DNA of 64,000 nucleotides from Ruegeria discodermiae. GTDB lineage: Bacteria > Pseudomonadota > Alphaproteobacteria > Rhodobacterales > Rhodobacteraceae. The position numbers and the translations under genes are program-made. How positions within the stretch are numbered: the stretch's first letter is position 1; each line of letters opens with the position of its first letter. The DNA is taken from NCBI RefSeq assembly GCF_030758345.1, contig NZ_JAVAMO010000012.1, forward strand, positions 84,711-148,710. Direction: 5' to 3'. Under the pieces are notes generated by a model. It was not told the origin of the DNA, did no database searches, and saw only the letters and a program-made list of their open reading frames with translations. Of this stretch, positions 37,018 through 46,466 are shown piece by piece.

Positions 37018-39195
37018 GTGACGGCTCAATTGCGTCCAACCGCCGCGGCCTGCCCGGCCTGCGTCGCCGCCCCGGCGCAAACGGTCGAATCGGCACCGCA
37101 GGAGGCGCGGATCGCGCTGTCGCTGCCGGGTATCCACTGTCAGGCCTGTATCGCAAATGTTGAACGTGCTCTGAATGCAGTGTCGGGGGTGGACAGCGCG
37201 CGGGTGAACCTGACGCTGAAACGCGCCATGGTCGAGGCAGCGCCAGACATGCAGGCCGCCGAACTGATCCCGGTTCTTGAGGCCGCCGGGTACGAGGCGC
37301 ATGAGCTCGACCCGGGCGCAATCTCGGCCACGCAGACCGATCGGGCGGGGCGCGATCTGCTGATGCGGTTGGCGGTGGCCGGGTTTGCCTCCATGAACGT
37401 GATGCTGTTGTCGGTCTCGGTCTGGTCCGGGGCCAGTGACGCGACGCGGGATATGTTTCACTGGATTTCGGCGGCGATTGCGATGCCTGCGATTGCCTTC
37501 TCGGCCAAGCCTTTCTTTGTGAACGCCTGGAGCGCGCTGCGGGTGCGACGGCTGAACATGGATGTGCCCATCGTGCTGGCGATCCTGCTGGCGCTGGCCA
37601 CGTCGCTTTGGGAAACCTCGCTGAGTGGCGAACATGCCTATTTCGACGCGGCGCTGACACTGACGTTTTTCTTGCTGGCAGGCCGATACCTGGATCACCG
37701 GACCCGCGCCGTCGCCCGCTCTGCCGCCGAAGAACTGGCCGCGCTGGAGGTTCATCGCGCGATCCGCCTGACAGACGCGGGCGAGGAGCAGGTTCCGGTG
37801 GCCGAACTGATGCCCGGCGATCTGGTGCTGGTGCGGCCTGGTGGGCGGATGCCCGTGGATGGTGAGATCGTCGAAGGGCGCTCTGAGATGGACCGCTCGC
37901 TGCTGACCGGTGAAACCCTGCCGGTCTATGCTGAGCCAGGGTTCGCTGTCAGCGCCGGTGAGGTCAACCTGACCGGGCCTTTGACTGTGCGCGCCACCGC
38001 CGTCGGCCAGGAGACCTCGCTGCATCGGATGGCCGATCTGGTGGCCATCGCCGAGTCGGGGCGATCGCGCTATACCTCGCTTGCCGACAGCGCCGCCAAA
38101 CTTTATGCGCCGGGTGTACATATCTTGTCGGCGCTCAGCTTCCTGGGCTGGTATATCTATTCCGGCGATCTGCGCACCGCGCTTAACATTGCCGCCGCCG
38201 TTTTGATCATTACTTGCCCCTGCGCGCTGGGTCTTGCCGTGCCTGCGGTGACCACCGCTGCCTCGGGGCGTCTGTTCCGCAAGGGCATGCTGATCAAACA
38301 CGCCACGGCGCTGGAACGGCTGGCTGAGGTTGACACTGTGGTGTTCGACAAGACCGGAACGCTCACGGCCGGAACCCCGCAGCTTGTGAACCTGAACGAC
38401 ATTCCCTTGCGCGATGCGCAGATCGCGCTGGCCCTGGCGCAGGCCTCGTCACATCCGCTCTCCATGTCGATCAGCGCCGCCGCCAAGGAGGCAGGGATCG
38501 CGCCCTTGGACGTCTCGGAAATCGAAGAGGTTCCGGGGTTCGGTACGCAAGGGCTCTACCAAGGTCAGCAGGTTCGGCTGGGCCGCGCCGCCTGGGTCGA
38601 GGCAGAGCCCGGTGCGCAGACCGCCGCCTGGCTGGCGGTTGGTACTGAAGCACCGTGCGCGTTCCTGTTCCACGACGCGCTCCGACCTGGTGCTGCAGAG
38701 GCGGTGACCGCGCTGCAGCAGGCGGGCAAGGATGTGCGGCTGATATCCGGTGATACACGCCCTGCTGTCGAGGCGCTGGCCGCCCGTTTGGGCATCAAGA
38801 CCTGGCAGGCCGAGGCGCTGCCCGCAGACAAGGCGCAGCGGGTCCGCAACCTCACCGATCATGGCCATAAGGTGCTGATGGTGGGCGACGGGCTGAACGA
38901 CACGGCTGCGCTCGCCGCAGCGCATGTGTCGATCTCACCGGCCTCGGCGCTGGATGCGGCGCGGGTGGCCTCGGATATCGTGCTGCTGGGCCATGACCTG
39001 TCGCCGCTGGCTGACGCCTGTAACACGGCTATTAAAGCCACGCGGCGCATCCGCGAGAATTTCCGCATCGCGACAGTCTACAACGTGATTGCCGTGCCGC
39101 TGGCCGTGGCCGGATTTGCGACGCCTCTTATTGCCGCATTGGCGATGTCTGCCTCTTCGATTACAGTATCGCTCAACGCACTGCGCTTGAGGTAA
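37018..39195 (+). CDS. ccoI: Copper-translocating P-type ATPase CcoI (FixI)
   Basis: 725 residues. N-terminal CPACVA cysteines and a heavy-metal domain with GIHCQACIANVERAL, then a P1B ATPase core: LLTGETLPV, transmembrane CPCALGLAVPAV, phosphorylation site DKTGTLTAGTP, and GDGLNDTAAL. Delivers copper for the CuB site of cbb3 oxidase. Start is GTG at 37018. Third gene of ccoGHIS. Confidence 0.96.
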   Translation: MTAQLRPTAAACPACVAAPAQTVESAPQEARIALSLPGIHCQACIANVERALNAVSGVDSARVNLTLKRAMVEAAPDMQAAELIPVLEAAGYEAHELDPGAISATQTDRAGRDLLMRLAVAGFASMNVMLLSVSVWSGASDATRDMFHWISAAIAMPAIAFSAKPFFVNAWSALRVRRLNMDVPIVLAILLALATSLWETSLSGEHAYFDAALTLTFFLLAGRYLDHRTRAVARSAAEELAALEVHRAIRLTDAGEEQVPVAELMPGDLVLVRPGGRMPVDGEIVEGRSEMDRSLLTGETLPVYAEPGFAVSAGEVNLTGPLTVRATAVGQETSLHRMADLVAIAESGRSRYTSLADSAAKLYAPGVHILSALSFLGWYIYSGDLRTALNIAAAVLIITCPCALGLAVPAVTTAASGRLFRKGMLIKHATALERLAEVDTVVFDKTGTLTAGTPQLVNLNDIPLRDAQIALALAQASSHPLSMSISAAAKEAGIAPLDVSEIEEVPGFGTQGLYQGQQVRLGRAAWVEAEPGAQTAAWLAVGTEAPCAFLFHDALRPGAAEAVTALQQAGKDVRLISGDTRPAVEALAARLGIKTWQAEALPADKAQRVRNLTDHGHKVLMVGDGLNDTAALAAAHVSISPASALDAARVASDIVLLGHDLSPLADACNTAIKATRRIRENFRIATVYNVIAVPLAVAGFATPLIAALAMSASSITVSLNALRLR

Positions 39196-39198
39196 GTG

Positions 39199-39357
39199 AT
39201 GAACATCCTGACCTATCTGATCCCGATTTCGCTGCTTCTGGGCGGCGCTGGTCTGCTGGGCTTCATCTATACCGTGCGCTCCAACCAGTATGACGATCCC
39301 GAGGGCGACGCGCGCCGTATCCTGAACGATGAATGGGACGACAAGCCCAAACCCTGA
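39199..39357 (+). CDS. ccoS: cbb3 oxidase maturation protein CcoS
   Basis: 52 residues: MNILTYLIPISLLLGGAGLLGF followed by the CcoS-typical VRSNQYDDPEGDARRIL and an acidic tail. Required for cofactor insertion into the oxidase. ATG 39199 is 3 bases after the ccoI stop and follows GAGG. Confidence 0.93.
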   Translation: MNILTYLIPISLLLGGAGLLGFIYTVRSNQYDDPEGDARRILNDEWDDKPKP

Positions 39358-39449
39358 CATACCTGCGTGATGGACCGCATCCTGCCCTTGAAATCGCCGC
39401 AATGCCCGGCTATGTCCCGCCCATCCGCTAGCAAAGAGACGTGTGCCAC

Positions 39450-39647
39450 ATGGCTATCACCAACCCGATCCAGTTCATCCAGCAGGTCCGCGCCGAGGTT
39501 TCCAAGGTCGTCTGGCCGACCCGCCGCGAGGTGCTGCTGACCACGGTGATGGTGTTCATCATGGCCGCCCTGACGGCTGTTTTCTTTGCGCTGGTTGATC
39601 TTGGCATTCGCAGCGGGCTGCAGGCGATCCTGGGCGCGTTCAACTAA
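39450..39647 (+). CDS. secE: Preprotein translocase subunit SecE
   Basis: 65 residues with the conserved VRAEVSKVVWPTRREVLLTT segment and one C-terminal membrane helix (VMVFIMAALTAVFFALVDLGI). Part of SecYEG. The ATG at 39450 (MAITNP) is preferred to 39441. No tuf gene or tRNA-Trp precedes it here; ccoS does. Confidence 0.95.
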   Translation: MAITNPIQFIQQVRAEVSKVVWPTRREVLLTTVMVFIMAALTAVFFALVDLGIRSGLQAILGAFN

Positions 39648-39728
39648 ACCAGACCCGGTTTCTGCCCGATCCCTCTTGCGTATCGGGGGCACTCGGAGTA
39701 GGTCAGCGCGACCCTTCGGGACGGGCGT

Positions 39729-39757
39729 GCGGCGATTCGAGTTGCGCGCCGCTTTTT
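39729..39757 (+). terminator. Weak terminator/attenuator-like hairpin between secE and nusG
   Basis: GCGGCG (39729-39734) pairs with CGCCGC (39747-39752) around a 12-base loop and is followed by TTTTT. Stem is only 6 bp, so it may be a leaky terminator in the 189-base gap. Confidence 0.45.
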
Positions 39758-39836
39758 GTTCCGGCAGGCATGAATTTAATCACAGGTGTCGCTCGGCAGC
39801 CGATCGCACCGCAGACAGGACAAGGACGGCAGGTTC

Positions 39837-40370
39837 ATGGCGAAACGGTGGTACTCGGTCAGCGTTCTCTCGAATTTCGAGAAGAAGATCGCAGAGCAGA
39901 TCCGCACTTCGGTCGCTGAGCTTGGACTTGAGGACGAGATCGACGAGGTTTTGGTGCCCACCGAAGAGGTGATCGAAGTGCGCCGGGGCAAGAAGGTCAC
40001 GACCGAACGCCGCTTCATGCCCGGCTATGTTCTGGTGCATATGGAAATGTCCGATCAGGGTTATCACCTGGTCAACTCGATCAACCGCGTCACCGGGTTC
40101 CTCGGTCCCCAAGGCCGCCCGATGCCGATGCGCGACGCCGAGGTGAACCAGATCCTGAACCGCGTTCAGGAAGGCGAAGAAGCGCCCAAGCTGATGATCT
40201 CCTTCGAGATCGGCGAAAAGGTCAAGGTCAACGATGGCCCGTTCGAGGATTTCGACGGGATGGTCGAAGGCGTCGACGACGACAACCAGAAGCTCAAGGT
40301 CACCGTCTCGATCTTTGGCCGGGAAACCCCGGTCGAGCTGGACTTCACGCAGGTTACGAAGCAGAGTTGA
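39837..40370 (+). CDS. nusG: Transcription termination/antitermination protein NusG
   Basis: 177 residues. The NGN domain (RWYSVSVLSNFEKKIAEQI ... FMPGYVLVHMEM) and the C-terminal KOW domain (GEKVKVNDGPFEDFDGMVEGV) are complete. Binds RNA polymerase, Rho and ribosomal S10. ATG 39837 with AGG upstream; the frame open to 39786 is non-conserved. Confidence 0.96.
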   Translation: MAKRWYSVSVLSNFEKKIAEQIRTSVAELGLEDEIDEVLVPTEEVIEVRRGKKVTTERRFMPGYVLVHMEMSDQGYHLVNSINRVTGFLGPQGRPMPMRDAEVNQILNRVQEGEEAPKLMISFEIGEKVKVNDGPFEDFDGMVEGVDDDNQKLKVTVSIFGRETPVELDFTQVTKQS

Positions 40371-40422
40371 CAGCCAGACTCCTCTTTATGATTGTCCGTT
40401 AGCAACTCAACAGGAGATCATA

Positions 40423-40893
40423 ATGAGATTGGCTTTTTTGGCTGGTTGTATCGTATTGGCCGCGTGCAATACTACCACCGGATCGAATACACCTGATCCG
40501 GCACCATTGGCTGTCGCACCCACGTCTGCTTCAGTGAAAACACGTTCCATGACGTTCAGTGCGGAAAACGATGGGGTGCCGGTCGCCGCTAGTTGCACTG
40601 TCCGTGGCCCGGAAATTGACAGGTCATTCGCAACGCCTGCCAAACTAGACATACCTGTCGATACTTCCGGCCGAGCCCTGATTTCTCATGTCAGCTGCGA
40701 CGTGGCGGGAAAGCGAGTCGAAGCAAGCGATATTCCCGGACCAGAAACCAAAACCGTCAAAGCCAGGACTGGCGGGACGGGTCTTTTTGGCGACTCGGCT
40801 CTGTTGTTTGGACCGAGTGGCAATATCGTTCAGTATTTCGTTCGAAGCGTTGACGAAGGGGTTATTCGGGTGGGGCGTGCGCCTGATCCGTGA
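40423..40893 (+). CDS. Putative lipoprotein of unknown function, inserted between nusG and rplK
   Basis: 156 residues. A lipoprotein signal peptide (MRLAFLAGCIVLAACN) with lipobox LAAC; the mature part is beta-rich, with a repeated ASCTV/SHVSCDV cysteine pattern and no domain I know. ATG 40423 follows CAGGAG. Codon use is less GC-biased than the ribosomal genes around it, which suggests later arrival. nusG and rplK are normally adjacent, so this is an insertion in a conserved cluster. Confidence 0.78.
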   Translation: MRLAFLAGCIVLAACNTTTGSNTPDPAPLAVAPTSASVKTRSMTFSAENDGVPVAASCTVRGPEIDRSFATPAKLDIPVDTSGRALISHVSCDVAGKRVEASDIPGPETKTVKARTGGTGLFGDSALLFGPSGNIVQYFVRSVDEGVIRVGRAPDP

Positions 40894-41105
40894 CCTGATA
40901 GAGAAGGCGGTACCCGGCTTTGCAGTGTTTTTTTTGGTAACTGCCGCCCGCCACTTGCCAACACCTCCGTTCCGCTGTACACGCCGCCTCTATCGTCTTT
41001 GGGCGAGATTCTCTCGTGGGAGATTGCTGGGATCGCGATCCCGGATCGGACCACGCAACATAAACCGGGTGGGACGCGTCCTGCCTACGTTGAAAGGAAA
41101 ACCAA

Positions 41106-41531
41106 ATGGCCAAGAAGCTTGCTGGTACAATGAAGCTGCAGGTTCCTGCAGGTCAAGCCAACCCCTCTCCGCCGGTTGGTCCGGCGCTGGGTCAGCGCGG
41201 CATCAACATCATGGAATTCTGCAAGGCGTTCAACGCCAAGACCGCAGATTTGGAGCCCGGCGCGCCGTGCCCGACCGTGATCACCTATTATCAGGACAAG
41301 TCCTTTACCATGGACATCAAGACGCCGCCCGCGTCTTACTACCTGAAAAAGGCCGCCAAGCTGAAATCGGGTGCCAACAACCCCAGCCGCGAAATCGTCG
41401 GCACCGTTAGCACCAAGCAGGTGCGCGAGATCGCCGAAGCGAAGATGAAGGATCTGAACGCCAACGATATCGAAGGCGCAATGCAGATCATCCTGGGCTC
41501 TGCCCGGTCCATGGGCATCGAGGTGAAGTAA
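41106..41531 (+). CDS. rplK: 50S ribosomal protein L11
   Basis: 141 residues: [30 protein letters not shown] and [19 protein letters not shown], with the C-terminal RNA-binding domain [18 protein letters not shown]. Full usual length. The gap before it (40894-41105) holds a perfect 14-bp palindrome GGGATCGCGATCCC at 41028-41041 and presumably the rplKA promoter. Confidence 0.97.
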   Translation: MAKKLAGTMKLQVPAGQANPSPPVGPALGQRGINIMEFCKAFNAKTADLEPGAPCPTVITYYQDKSFTMDIKTPPASYYLKKAAKLKSGANNPSREIVGTVSTKQVREIAEAKMKDLNANDIEGAMQIILGSARSMGIEVK

Positions 41532-41532
41532 G

Positions 41533-42231
41533 ATGGCAAAGCTCGGAAAACGCACCCGCGCCGCGCGCGAAGCTGTGGCTGGCAAGGACAACCTGTCGGT
41601 CGAAGAAGCCGTTGCTCTGGTCAAGGCCAACGCAACCTCGAAATTTGATGAAACCGTCGAGATCGCGATGAACCTCGGCGTTGATACGCGTCACGCGGAC
41701 CAGATGGTGCGCGGCGTTGTTGGTCTGCCCAACGGCACCGGCAAGGCTATGCGCGTTGCTGTCTTCGCCCGTGGACCCAAAGCCGAAGAGGCGCAGGCCG
41801 CAGGTGCGGATATCGTTGGCGCCGAGGACCTGATGGAAACCATCCAGGGCGGCACTATTGAGTTTGACCGCTGCATCGCAACCCCGGACATGATGCCCGT
41901 CGTTGGTCGTCTGGGTAAAGTGCTAGGCCCCCGCAACCTGATGCCGAACCCCAAGGTCGGCACCGTGACCATGGACGTGAAAGCGGCCGTGGAAGCAGCC
42001 AAGGGCGGTGAAGTTCAGTTCAAGGCGGAAAAAGGCGGCGTTGTGCATGCCGGTGTCGGCAAAGCGTCGTTTGACGAAGGCAAGCTGGTCGAAAACATCC
42101 GCGCCTTCATCTCGGCCGTGGCCAAGGCCAAGCCCGCGGGCGCCAAGGGTACCTACATGAAGAAAATCGCGCTGAGCTCGACCATGGGCCCCGGCGTGAC
42201 CCTTGATGTGGCCAGCGCCTCGAGCGAGTAA
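41533..42231 (+). CDS. rplA: 50S ribosomal protein L1
   Basis: 232 residues, complete: [24 protein letters not shown], and the conserved [22 protein letters not shown]. One base separates it from rplK. L1 commonly represses its own operon by binding the mRNA. Confidence 0.97.
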   Translation: MAKLGKRTRAAREAVAGKDNLSVEEAVALVKANATSKFDETVEIAMNLGVDTRHADQMVRGVVGLPNGTGKAMRVAVFARGPKAEEAQAAGADIVGAEDLMETIQGGTIEFDRCIATPDMMPVVGRLGKVLGPRNLMPNPKVGTVTMDVKAAVEAAKGGEVQFKAEKGGVVHAGVGKASFDEGKLVENIRAFISAVAKAKPAGAKGTYMKKIALSSTMGPGVTLDVASASSE

Positions 42232-42258
42232 GCCAAAGCCATAAGGTCAAAGATCAGG

Positions 42259-42293
42259 TCCCCGGAGTGCCAGGTGCGCTCCGGGGATTTTTT
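42259..42293 (+). terminator. Rho-independent terminator after rplA
   Basis: TCCCCGGAG pairs with CTCCGGGGA around an 11-base loop, followed by six T. It ends the rplKA transcript and so separates it from rplJL, which therefore must have its own promoter. Confidence 0.9.
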
Positions 42294-42312
42294 ATGCACT
42301 GCAATGGCCATT

Positions 42313-43290
42313 TCAGCCCGCCGAGACAGGAGCAGTCAGGGCCAGGCGCAAGCGGTGGAGCAGGCGTTGGGTTCTTTGGGTCTCGAACTCAGTCGGCTGA
42401 TAGCTTTCCCCGGACACTTCCAGCCAATCCTTCAGCAGCCTTGCCCGGATGCAGAAGTCCAGAATATCCATGTCGATCGGGTGGCGGTAGCGGCGAAAGA
42501 ACATATCCTTGTTCACCTTGAGGATACCGCTGCGATCCAGTTCCTGCCCGCGCTCGTCGCGAAACACATCCGCCTTTAGGAAATCGACGATGTCGTAGAC
42601 TGCCGGTTTCTCGATCACCTCGGTGAAGTCCAGCCCGATCATGGCGCCTTGTCCGAGGATCAGGTTCAAGCCGTGAAAATCGCCATGCGAAAAGACGCGC
42701 AAAACGGGTTTGCCGCGCAATCGCCCGGCATCGGCGCGCATGATGTTCATCATCGCTTGCGTGTCATCAGCAATAGCGGGACCGGCAGTCTTGATCGATT
42801 CCCGAATGCTCTCCATCATCCATTGCGGCCAGAACGGCATCTGAGAGGGGTCCCGAAATCCGTGCAGGTCATGCAGCCACGACCCGGCCCGGCGGTAGAC
42901 CTGCGCCACCTTGCTGTCATCGGGAGAGTTGTAGATCAGATCAACCGCCGTCGGTCGGTCGATGAACTCTGTAACGAAAAAGGTATTTCCCGGCGCGTAA
43001 TAGATCGGGCGCAAGACCTCAGTGCTCTCGTTGGCTTGAAAATATGCGGATAACTCCTGCAGGACACCAAACTCGGCTTTCAGCCGCCCGGTGGCGGGGG
43101 ATTCGGTGTCGATCTTCAGCGCATAAGCCTCGCCCCCGGCATCCACGCGCAGGACCAGACGTGTCTCGGGGAAGTTGCTGGAGCGATAGATGCAGTCGAA
43201 ACTGGGGGTCGCCCCGCCAAGGCAGGCCCGCGCAAATTCCTCCACATAGGCCGAAGCAAGATGCGTTTCTTGTTGGGACAGGGTCGGCAT
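42313..43290 (-). CDS. Aminoglycoside phosphotransferase (APH) family kinase
   Basis: 325 residues, protein-kinase-like fold of the APH/choline kinase group: catalytic loop FSHGDFHGLNLIL (HGDxHxxN) and IGLDFTEVIEKPAVYDIVDFL with the metal-binding Asp; RLVLRVDAGGEAYALKID supplies the ATP-site lysine. Substrate unknown; small-molecule alcohols such as choline or sugar are typical. ATG 43290; the longer frame would start at TTG 43353. It lies antiparallel within the ribosomal cluster. Confidence 0.82.
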   Translation of the reverse strand: MPTLSQQETHLASAYVEEFARACLGGATPSFDCIYRSSNFPETRLVLRVDAGGEAYALKIDTESPATGRLKAEFGVLQELSAYFQANESTEVLRPIYYAPGNTFFVTEFIDRPTAVDLIYNSPDDSKVAQVYRRAGSWLHDLHGFRDPSQMPFWPQWMMESIRESIKTAGPAIADDTQAMMNIMRADAGRLRGKPVLRVFSHGDFHGLNLILGQGAMIGLDFTEVIEKPAVYDIVDFLKADVFRDERGQELDRSGILKVNKDMFFRRYRHPIDMDILDFCIRARLLKDWLEVSGESYQPTEFETQRTQRLLHRLRLALTAPVSAG

Positions 43291-43496
43291 TTCTGATCCG
43301 TGCTGCAGGCCGGGGAGGGGAGACAGCGGACTGAGCCGCTGCCGCCGGGGCAAATGGACAGGAGGCCCCGCGTGATGTCAATCTCACTTTGGGGGAATGA
43401 AAGTGGCGCGATATCGGCCTCTTGGCTTTTCGACCCGGACGAAGCGATGCAGGGTAGGGTGAGACACGCAGCGCAGGCGACCCATGGGAGGACAAT

Positions 43497-44339
43497 ATGA
43501 GCAAAGACACCCATCTGGCAGAGGTGCGATCCTTCTACGACAGCCATCCGATCAGTTTGCCGCAAATTCTGGAAAAACTGGTCCGGGACGGAGTCGATCC
43601 GCAGACCCTCACTGAGGATACGCTGCAAGCCTACGATCAGGACCATTATTCCGGCGTGGCGGCAAATGACGCGCTGGCGGAATTGGTGGGTCTTGCCGAA
43701 AGTGATCATGTTCTGGATATCTGCTGCGGGTTGGGTGGACCCGCGCGGTATCTTGCGCGTCACTATGGCTGCCGTGTGACCGGGGTGGATTTGACCGCCA
43801 GCCGGATCGAGGGGGCCGAGACGCTGACCGAGATGACAGGGCAGGCAGACCGTGTGACCTTTCTTTGCGCTGACGCGATGAACACGCCCTTTCCGGATGC
43901 CGAATTCGATGTGGCCGTCAGTCAGGAGGCGTTCTGCCATATCCCGGATAAGGACAAACTGCTACAGGAAGCGGCCCGGGTTCTGAAACCGGGCGGCAGA
44001 CTGGCCTTCACAGATATCGTGGCCACCGACGCGACCTCAGCCGAGAAGCGCCAGCGGTTGGAAAGGGAGATGGCCTTTGCCGGGCTCTGTACGATCCCCG
44101 AATATTGTCAGCGGCTCGAAAGGGCCGGTCTTGCGGTGCAGAAGGCCATTGATCTGGGCGAGATCTGGCGCGACATCCTGATCGAGCGTCTGGCGATGTA
44201 CCGCAGTCTGAAGGACCAGACGGTCGAACGTTTCGGTCAAGCTCATTTCGACAATTGGGACAGCGCCTATGCCTTCTTTGTCGATCAGTACCGAACCGGC
44301 GGTTTGAGCGGCGCGCGGTTCCTGGCCATCCGGCGCTGA
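43497..44339 (+). CDS. SAM-dependent class I methyltransferase
   Basis: 280 residues. SAM motif I is VLDICCGLGGPARYLARHYG, with VTGVDLT as the acidic loop, and post-I FPDAEFDVAVSQEAFCHIPDK. The pattern is close to glycine/sarcosine- and phosphoethanolamine-type N-methyltransferases (the CCGxGG form). Substrate not known. Divergent from the phosphotransferase with a 206-base gap; ATG 43497 follows GGGAGGA. Confidence 0.85.
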   Translation: MSKDTHLAEVRSFYDSHPISLPQILEKLVRDGVDPQTLTEDTLQAYDQDHYSGVAANDALAELVGLAESDHVLDICCGLGGPARYLARHYGCRVTGVDLTASRIEGAETLTEMTGQADRVTFLCADAMNTPFPDAEFDVAVSQEAFCHIPDKDKLLQEAARVLKPGGRLAFTDIVATDATSAEKRQRLEREMAFAGLCTIPEYCQRLERAGLAVQKAIDLGEIWRDILIERLAMYRSLKDQTVERFGQAHFDNWDSAYAFFVDQYRTGGLSGARFLAIRR

Positions 44340-44456
44340 TGGCCGGGCTCTACGCCGGTTTTTGCCGAGTTTCGGATGGTTGGTCCGGTAGGTCATATTG
44401 TATAATGTGATGCCAAGGGGTCATTTTGCGCAATAAAACTTCCAGAGGGGTGGGGT

Positions 44457-46154
44457 ATGCATAAGCAATGGGAAAAGCACTATTCGCAGGCCGCTTTGAC
44501 CTTCGATCCAGCCAGGACCGAGAACCGGACGCTTGTGCAAATGTTCGAAGTGGCCGTACGGTCCTATGGCGATCGCCCCGCGCTAACAACCATCCTCCCG
44601 ACCGGAGCAGACAGCACGATAACCTTTGCCGAACTGGACGCGCAATCGGATCAGTTTGCGGGCTATCTGCGCGAAGATCTGGGGCTTGTGGCTGGCGACA
44701 CGGTAGCGCTGATGGCACCCAATTGCATCGGGTTTTGCGTGGCATCACTGGGCATCGCAAAAGCGGGTTGTATCAGCACCAATGTCAATCCGCTTTATAC
44801 GGCGCAAGAGCTTGAGCACCAGTTGGTCGACAGCGACGCGAGGGTTCTGGTGATCATTGATCTGTTCGGTGACAAGGTGGATCAGGTGATCGGCCAGACC
44901 AATGTCAAACATGTCGTCACCCTGTCGCTGGTCGACTTTTTCCCAACGTTTAAGAAAGCCCTGCTTGGCTTTGTCCTGAAACATGTGCGCAAGGTCATAC
45001 CGGACATGTCAACGCCGCATGTTCGGATGTCTCAAGCACTGGAACGGGGCCGTAAGTCCATTCAGGGCAAGAACGTTTCTGCCTATAGCGATCACATAAA
45101 GCCGACCGATACGGCCTTGTATCAATACACAAGCGGGACCACCGGGCGCAGCAAGGGTGCCGAGCTTTCGCATGAGGCGGTGGTGCTGAATGCCCATCAG
45201 GCGTTCCTGACGACTGAAAGCGAGATGGGAGACAGCGGTGAGACCGCCCTCGTCGTGCTGCCGCTCTATCACATCACCGCCTATGTGCTGCTCTTCGTCG
45301 CCGGCTTGCAAACCGGTGGGCACGGGGTGCTGGTGCCCAGCCCGCGCCCACCCTCAAACCTGAAAACAGCGTTTGAAAAATACAAACCCACATGGTTCAT
45401 CGGGATCAACACATTATACGCCGCGATGATGGTTGAGCCTTGGTTCGATAAAAAGATGCTTTCGGATGTTCGCTTCTGTGGGTCGGGAGGAGCCGCGCAG
45501 CAGGTCGGCGTCGCCACCAAATGGCAGGATATGACCGGAATCAGCATCCATCAGGGATATGGGATGACGGAAATCGCGGGCGTTCTCACCATGAACCCGC
45601 CATCCGATAACCGCCTGGGCAAGGTTGGCATTCCCGTACCGGGGGCCGAAATCCGAATTGTGGATGAGGACGGCAAAGATGTTCCAACGGGCGAACCGGG
45701 TGAGGTGATCGCGCGCGGCCCGACATTGATGAAAGGATATCTCAATCGGCCTGATGCCACGGCTGAAACACTCCGCGACGGTTGGCTCTACTCCGGTGAC
45801 ATCGGTGTCATGGATGGGGACGGGTTCCTCGAAATCGTTGACCGCAAGAAGGATATGATCCTTGTCTCCGGCTTCAACGTATCGCCCAACGAGATCGAAG
45901 ACGTGATTTCCACTGTTCCGGGTGTGGTTCAGGTGGGTGTCATCGGTATCCCCGACGAAAAATCCGCCGAAGTTCCCGCCGCCTTTGTCGTGCGCGGTGA
46001 TGACGCTCTGACTGAGGACGCGATACTCGCAGCCTGCCGCGAGGTTCTGACAAGCTACAAGGTCCCAAAACAGGTTCATTTTGTCGATGAAGTCCCTGTG
46101 ACCCTGTCCGGAAAGGTGCTGCGGCGAAAGTTGAGAGACGATTATCTGAAATAA
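44457..46154 (+). CDS. AMP-dependent long-chain acyl-CoA synthetase-like ligase
   Basis: 565 residues of the ANL superfamily: P-loop YTSGTTGRSKGAELSHEA, GYGMTEIAGVL, YSGDIGVMD, DRKKDMILVSGFNVSPNEIE hinge and the catalytic lysine region SGKVLRRKLRDDYL. Similar to FadD-type fatty acyl-CoA ligases. It starts 117 bases after the methyltransferase and sits between it and rplJ; co-transcription with the methyltransferase is possible. ATG 44457 with AGAGGGG upstream. Confidence 0.88.
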   Translation: MHKQWEKHYSQAALTFDPARTENRTLVQMFEVAVRSYGDRPALTTILPTGADSTITFAELDAQSDQFAGYLREDLGLVAGDTVALMAPNCIGFCVASLGIAKAGCISTNVNPLYTAQELEHQLVDSDARVLVIIDLFGDKVDQVIGQTNVKHVVTLSLVDFFPTFKKALLGFVLKHVRKVIPDMSTPHVRMSQALERGRKSIQGKNVSAYSDHIKPTDTALYQYTSGTTGRSKGAELSHEAVVLNAHQAFLTTESEMGDSGETALVVLPLYHITAYVLLFVAGLQTGGHGVLVPSPRPPSNLKTAFEKYKPTWFIGINTLYAAMMVEPWFDKKMLSDVRFCGSGGAAQQVGVATKWQDMTGISIHQGYGMTEIAGVLTMNPPSDNRLGKVGIPVPGAEIRIVDEDGKDVPTGEPGEVIARGPTLMKGYLNRPDATAETLRDGWLYSGDIGVMDGDGFLEIVDRKKDMILVSGFNVSPNEIEDVISTVPGVVQVGVIGIPDEKSAEVPAAFVVRGDDALTEDAILAACREVLTSYKVPKQVHFVDEVPVTLSGKVLRRKLRDDYLK

Positions 46155-46237
46155 CCCGCAGACTGCGTGTCAAAGCGGGCCGATCTGTCACTTTACCTCT
46201 TGGAAACCCCGCCGCTCTGGCCTAAGTAGGGCTGCGG

Positions 46238-46274
46238 AATAAAGCGTGCGATTCGTCGTGCGCTTTATTTTGTT
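46238..46274 (+). terminator. Terminator between the acyl ligase gene and rplJ
   Basis: AATAAAGCG pairs with CGCTTTATT (46238-46246 with 46261-46269) around TGCGATTCGTCGTG, and TTTTGTTT overlaps the end of the stem. It separates the acyl ligase transcript from rplJL. Confidence 0.8.
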
Positions 46275-46466
46275 TCGTCCAAGACGGTGGGTGACCCTGC
46301 AAGGGGTCTTAATTTCCTGCCTGAGACGGGTAAAGACCAATGAGATCGAGGGCTAGACCTTCGGGCGAATTTTGGCTCAACCCCGTAACAACGGACCTGA
46401 ACGCCGGGGCTTTGGCCACGGCAAATATGAGCCGGGATGTCCAACATCCCTAACTTGGAGAGAACT
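46275..46466 (+). promoter_or_regulatory. rplJL leader region (candidate L10 autoregulatory leader)
   Basis: 192 bases without a gene between a terminator and the rplJ GTG. It contains possible stem pairs such as CCCTGCAAGGGG (46293-46304) and GGTCTT/AAGACC around 46304-46339, the kind of structured leader through which L10(L12) represses rplJL in many bacteria. I have not folded it; the promoter must also lie here because of the upstream terminator. Confidence 0.4.

Noticed and set aside
41028..41041. GGGATCGCGATCCC palindrome as a rplK terminator or operator
   Set aside because: Perfect 14-bp palindrome but without T run or neighbouring copy; recorded in the rplK entry rather than as a site of its own.
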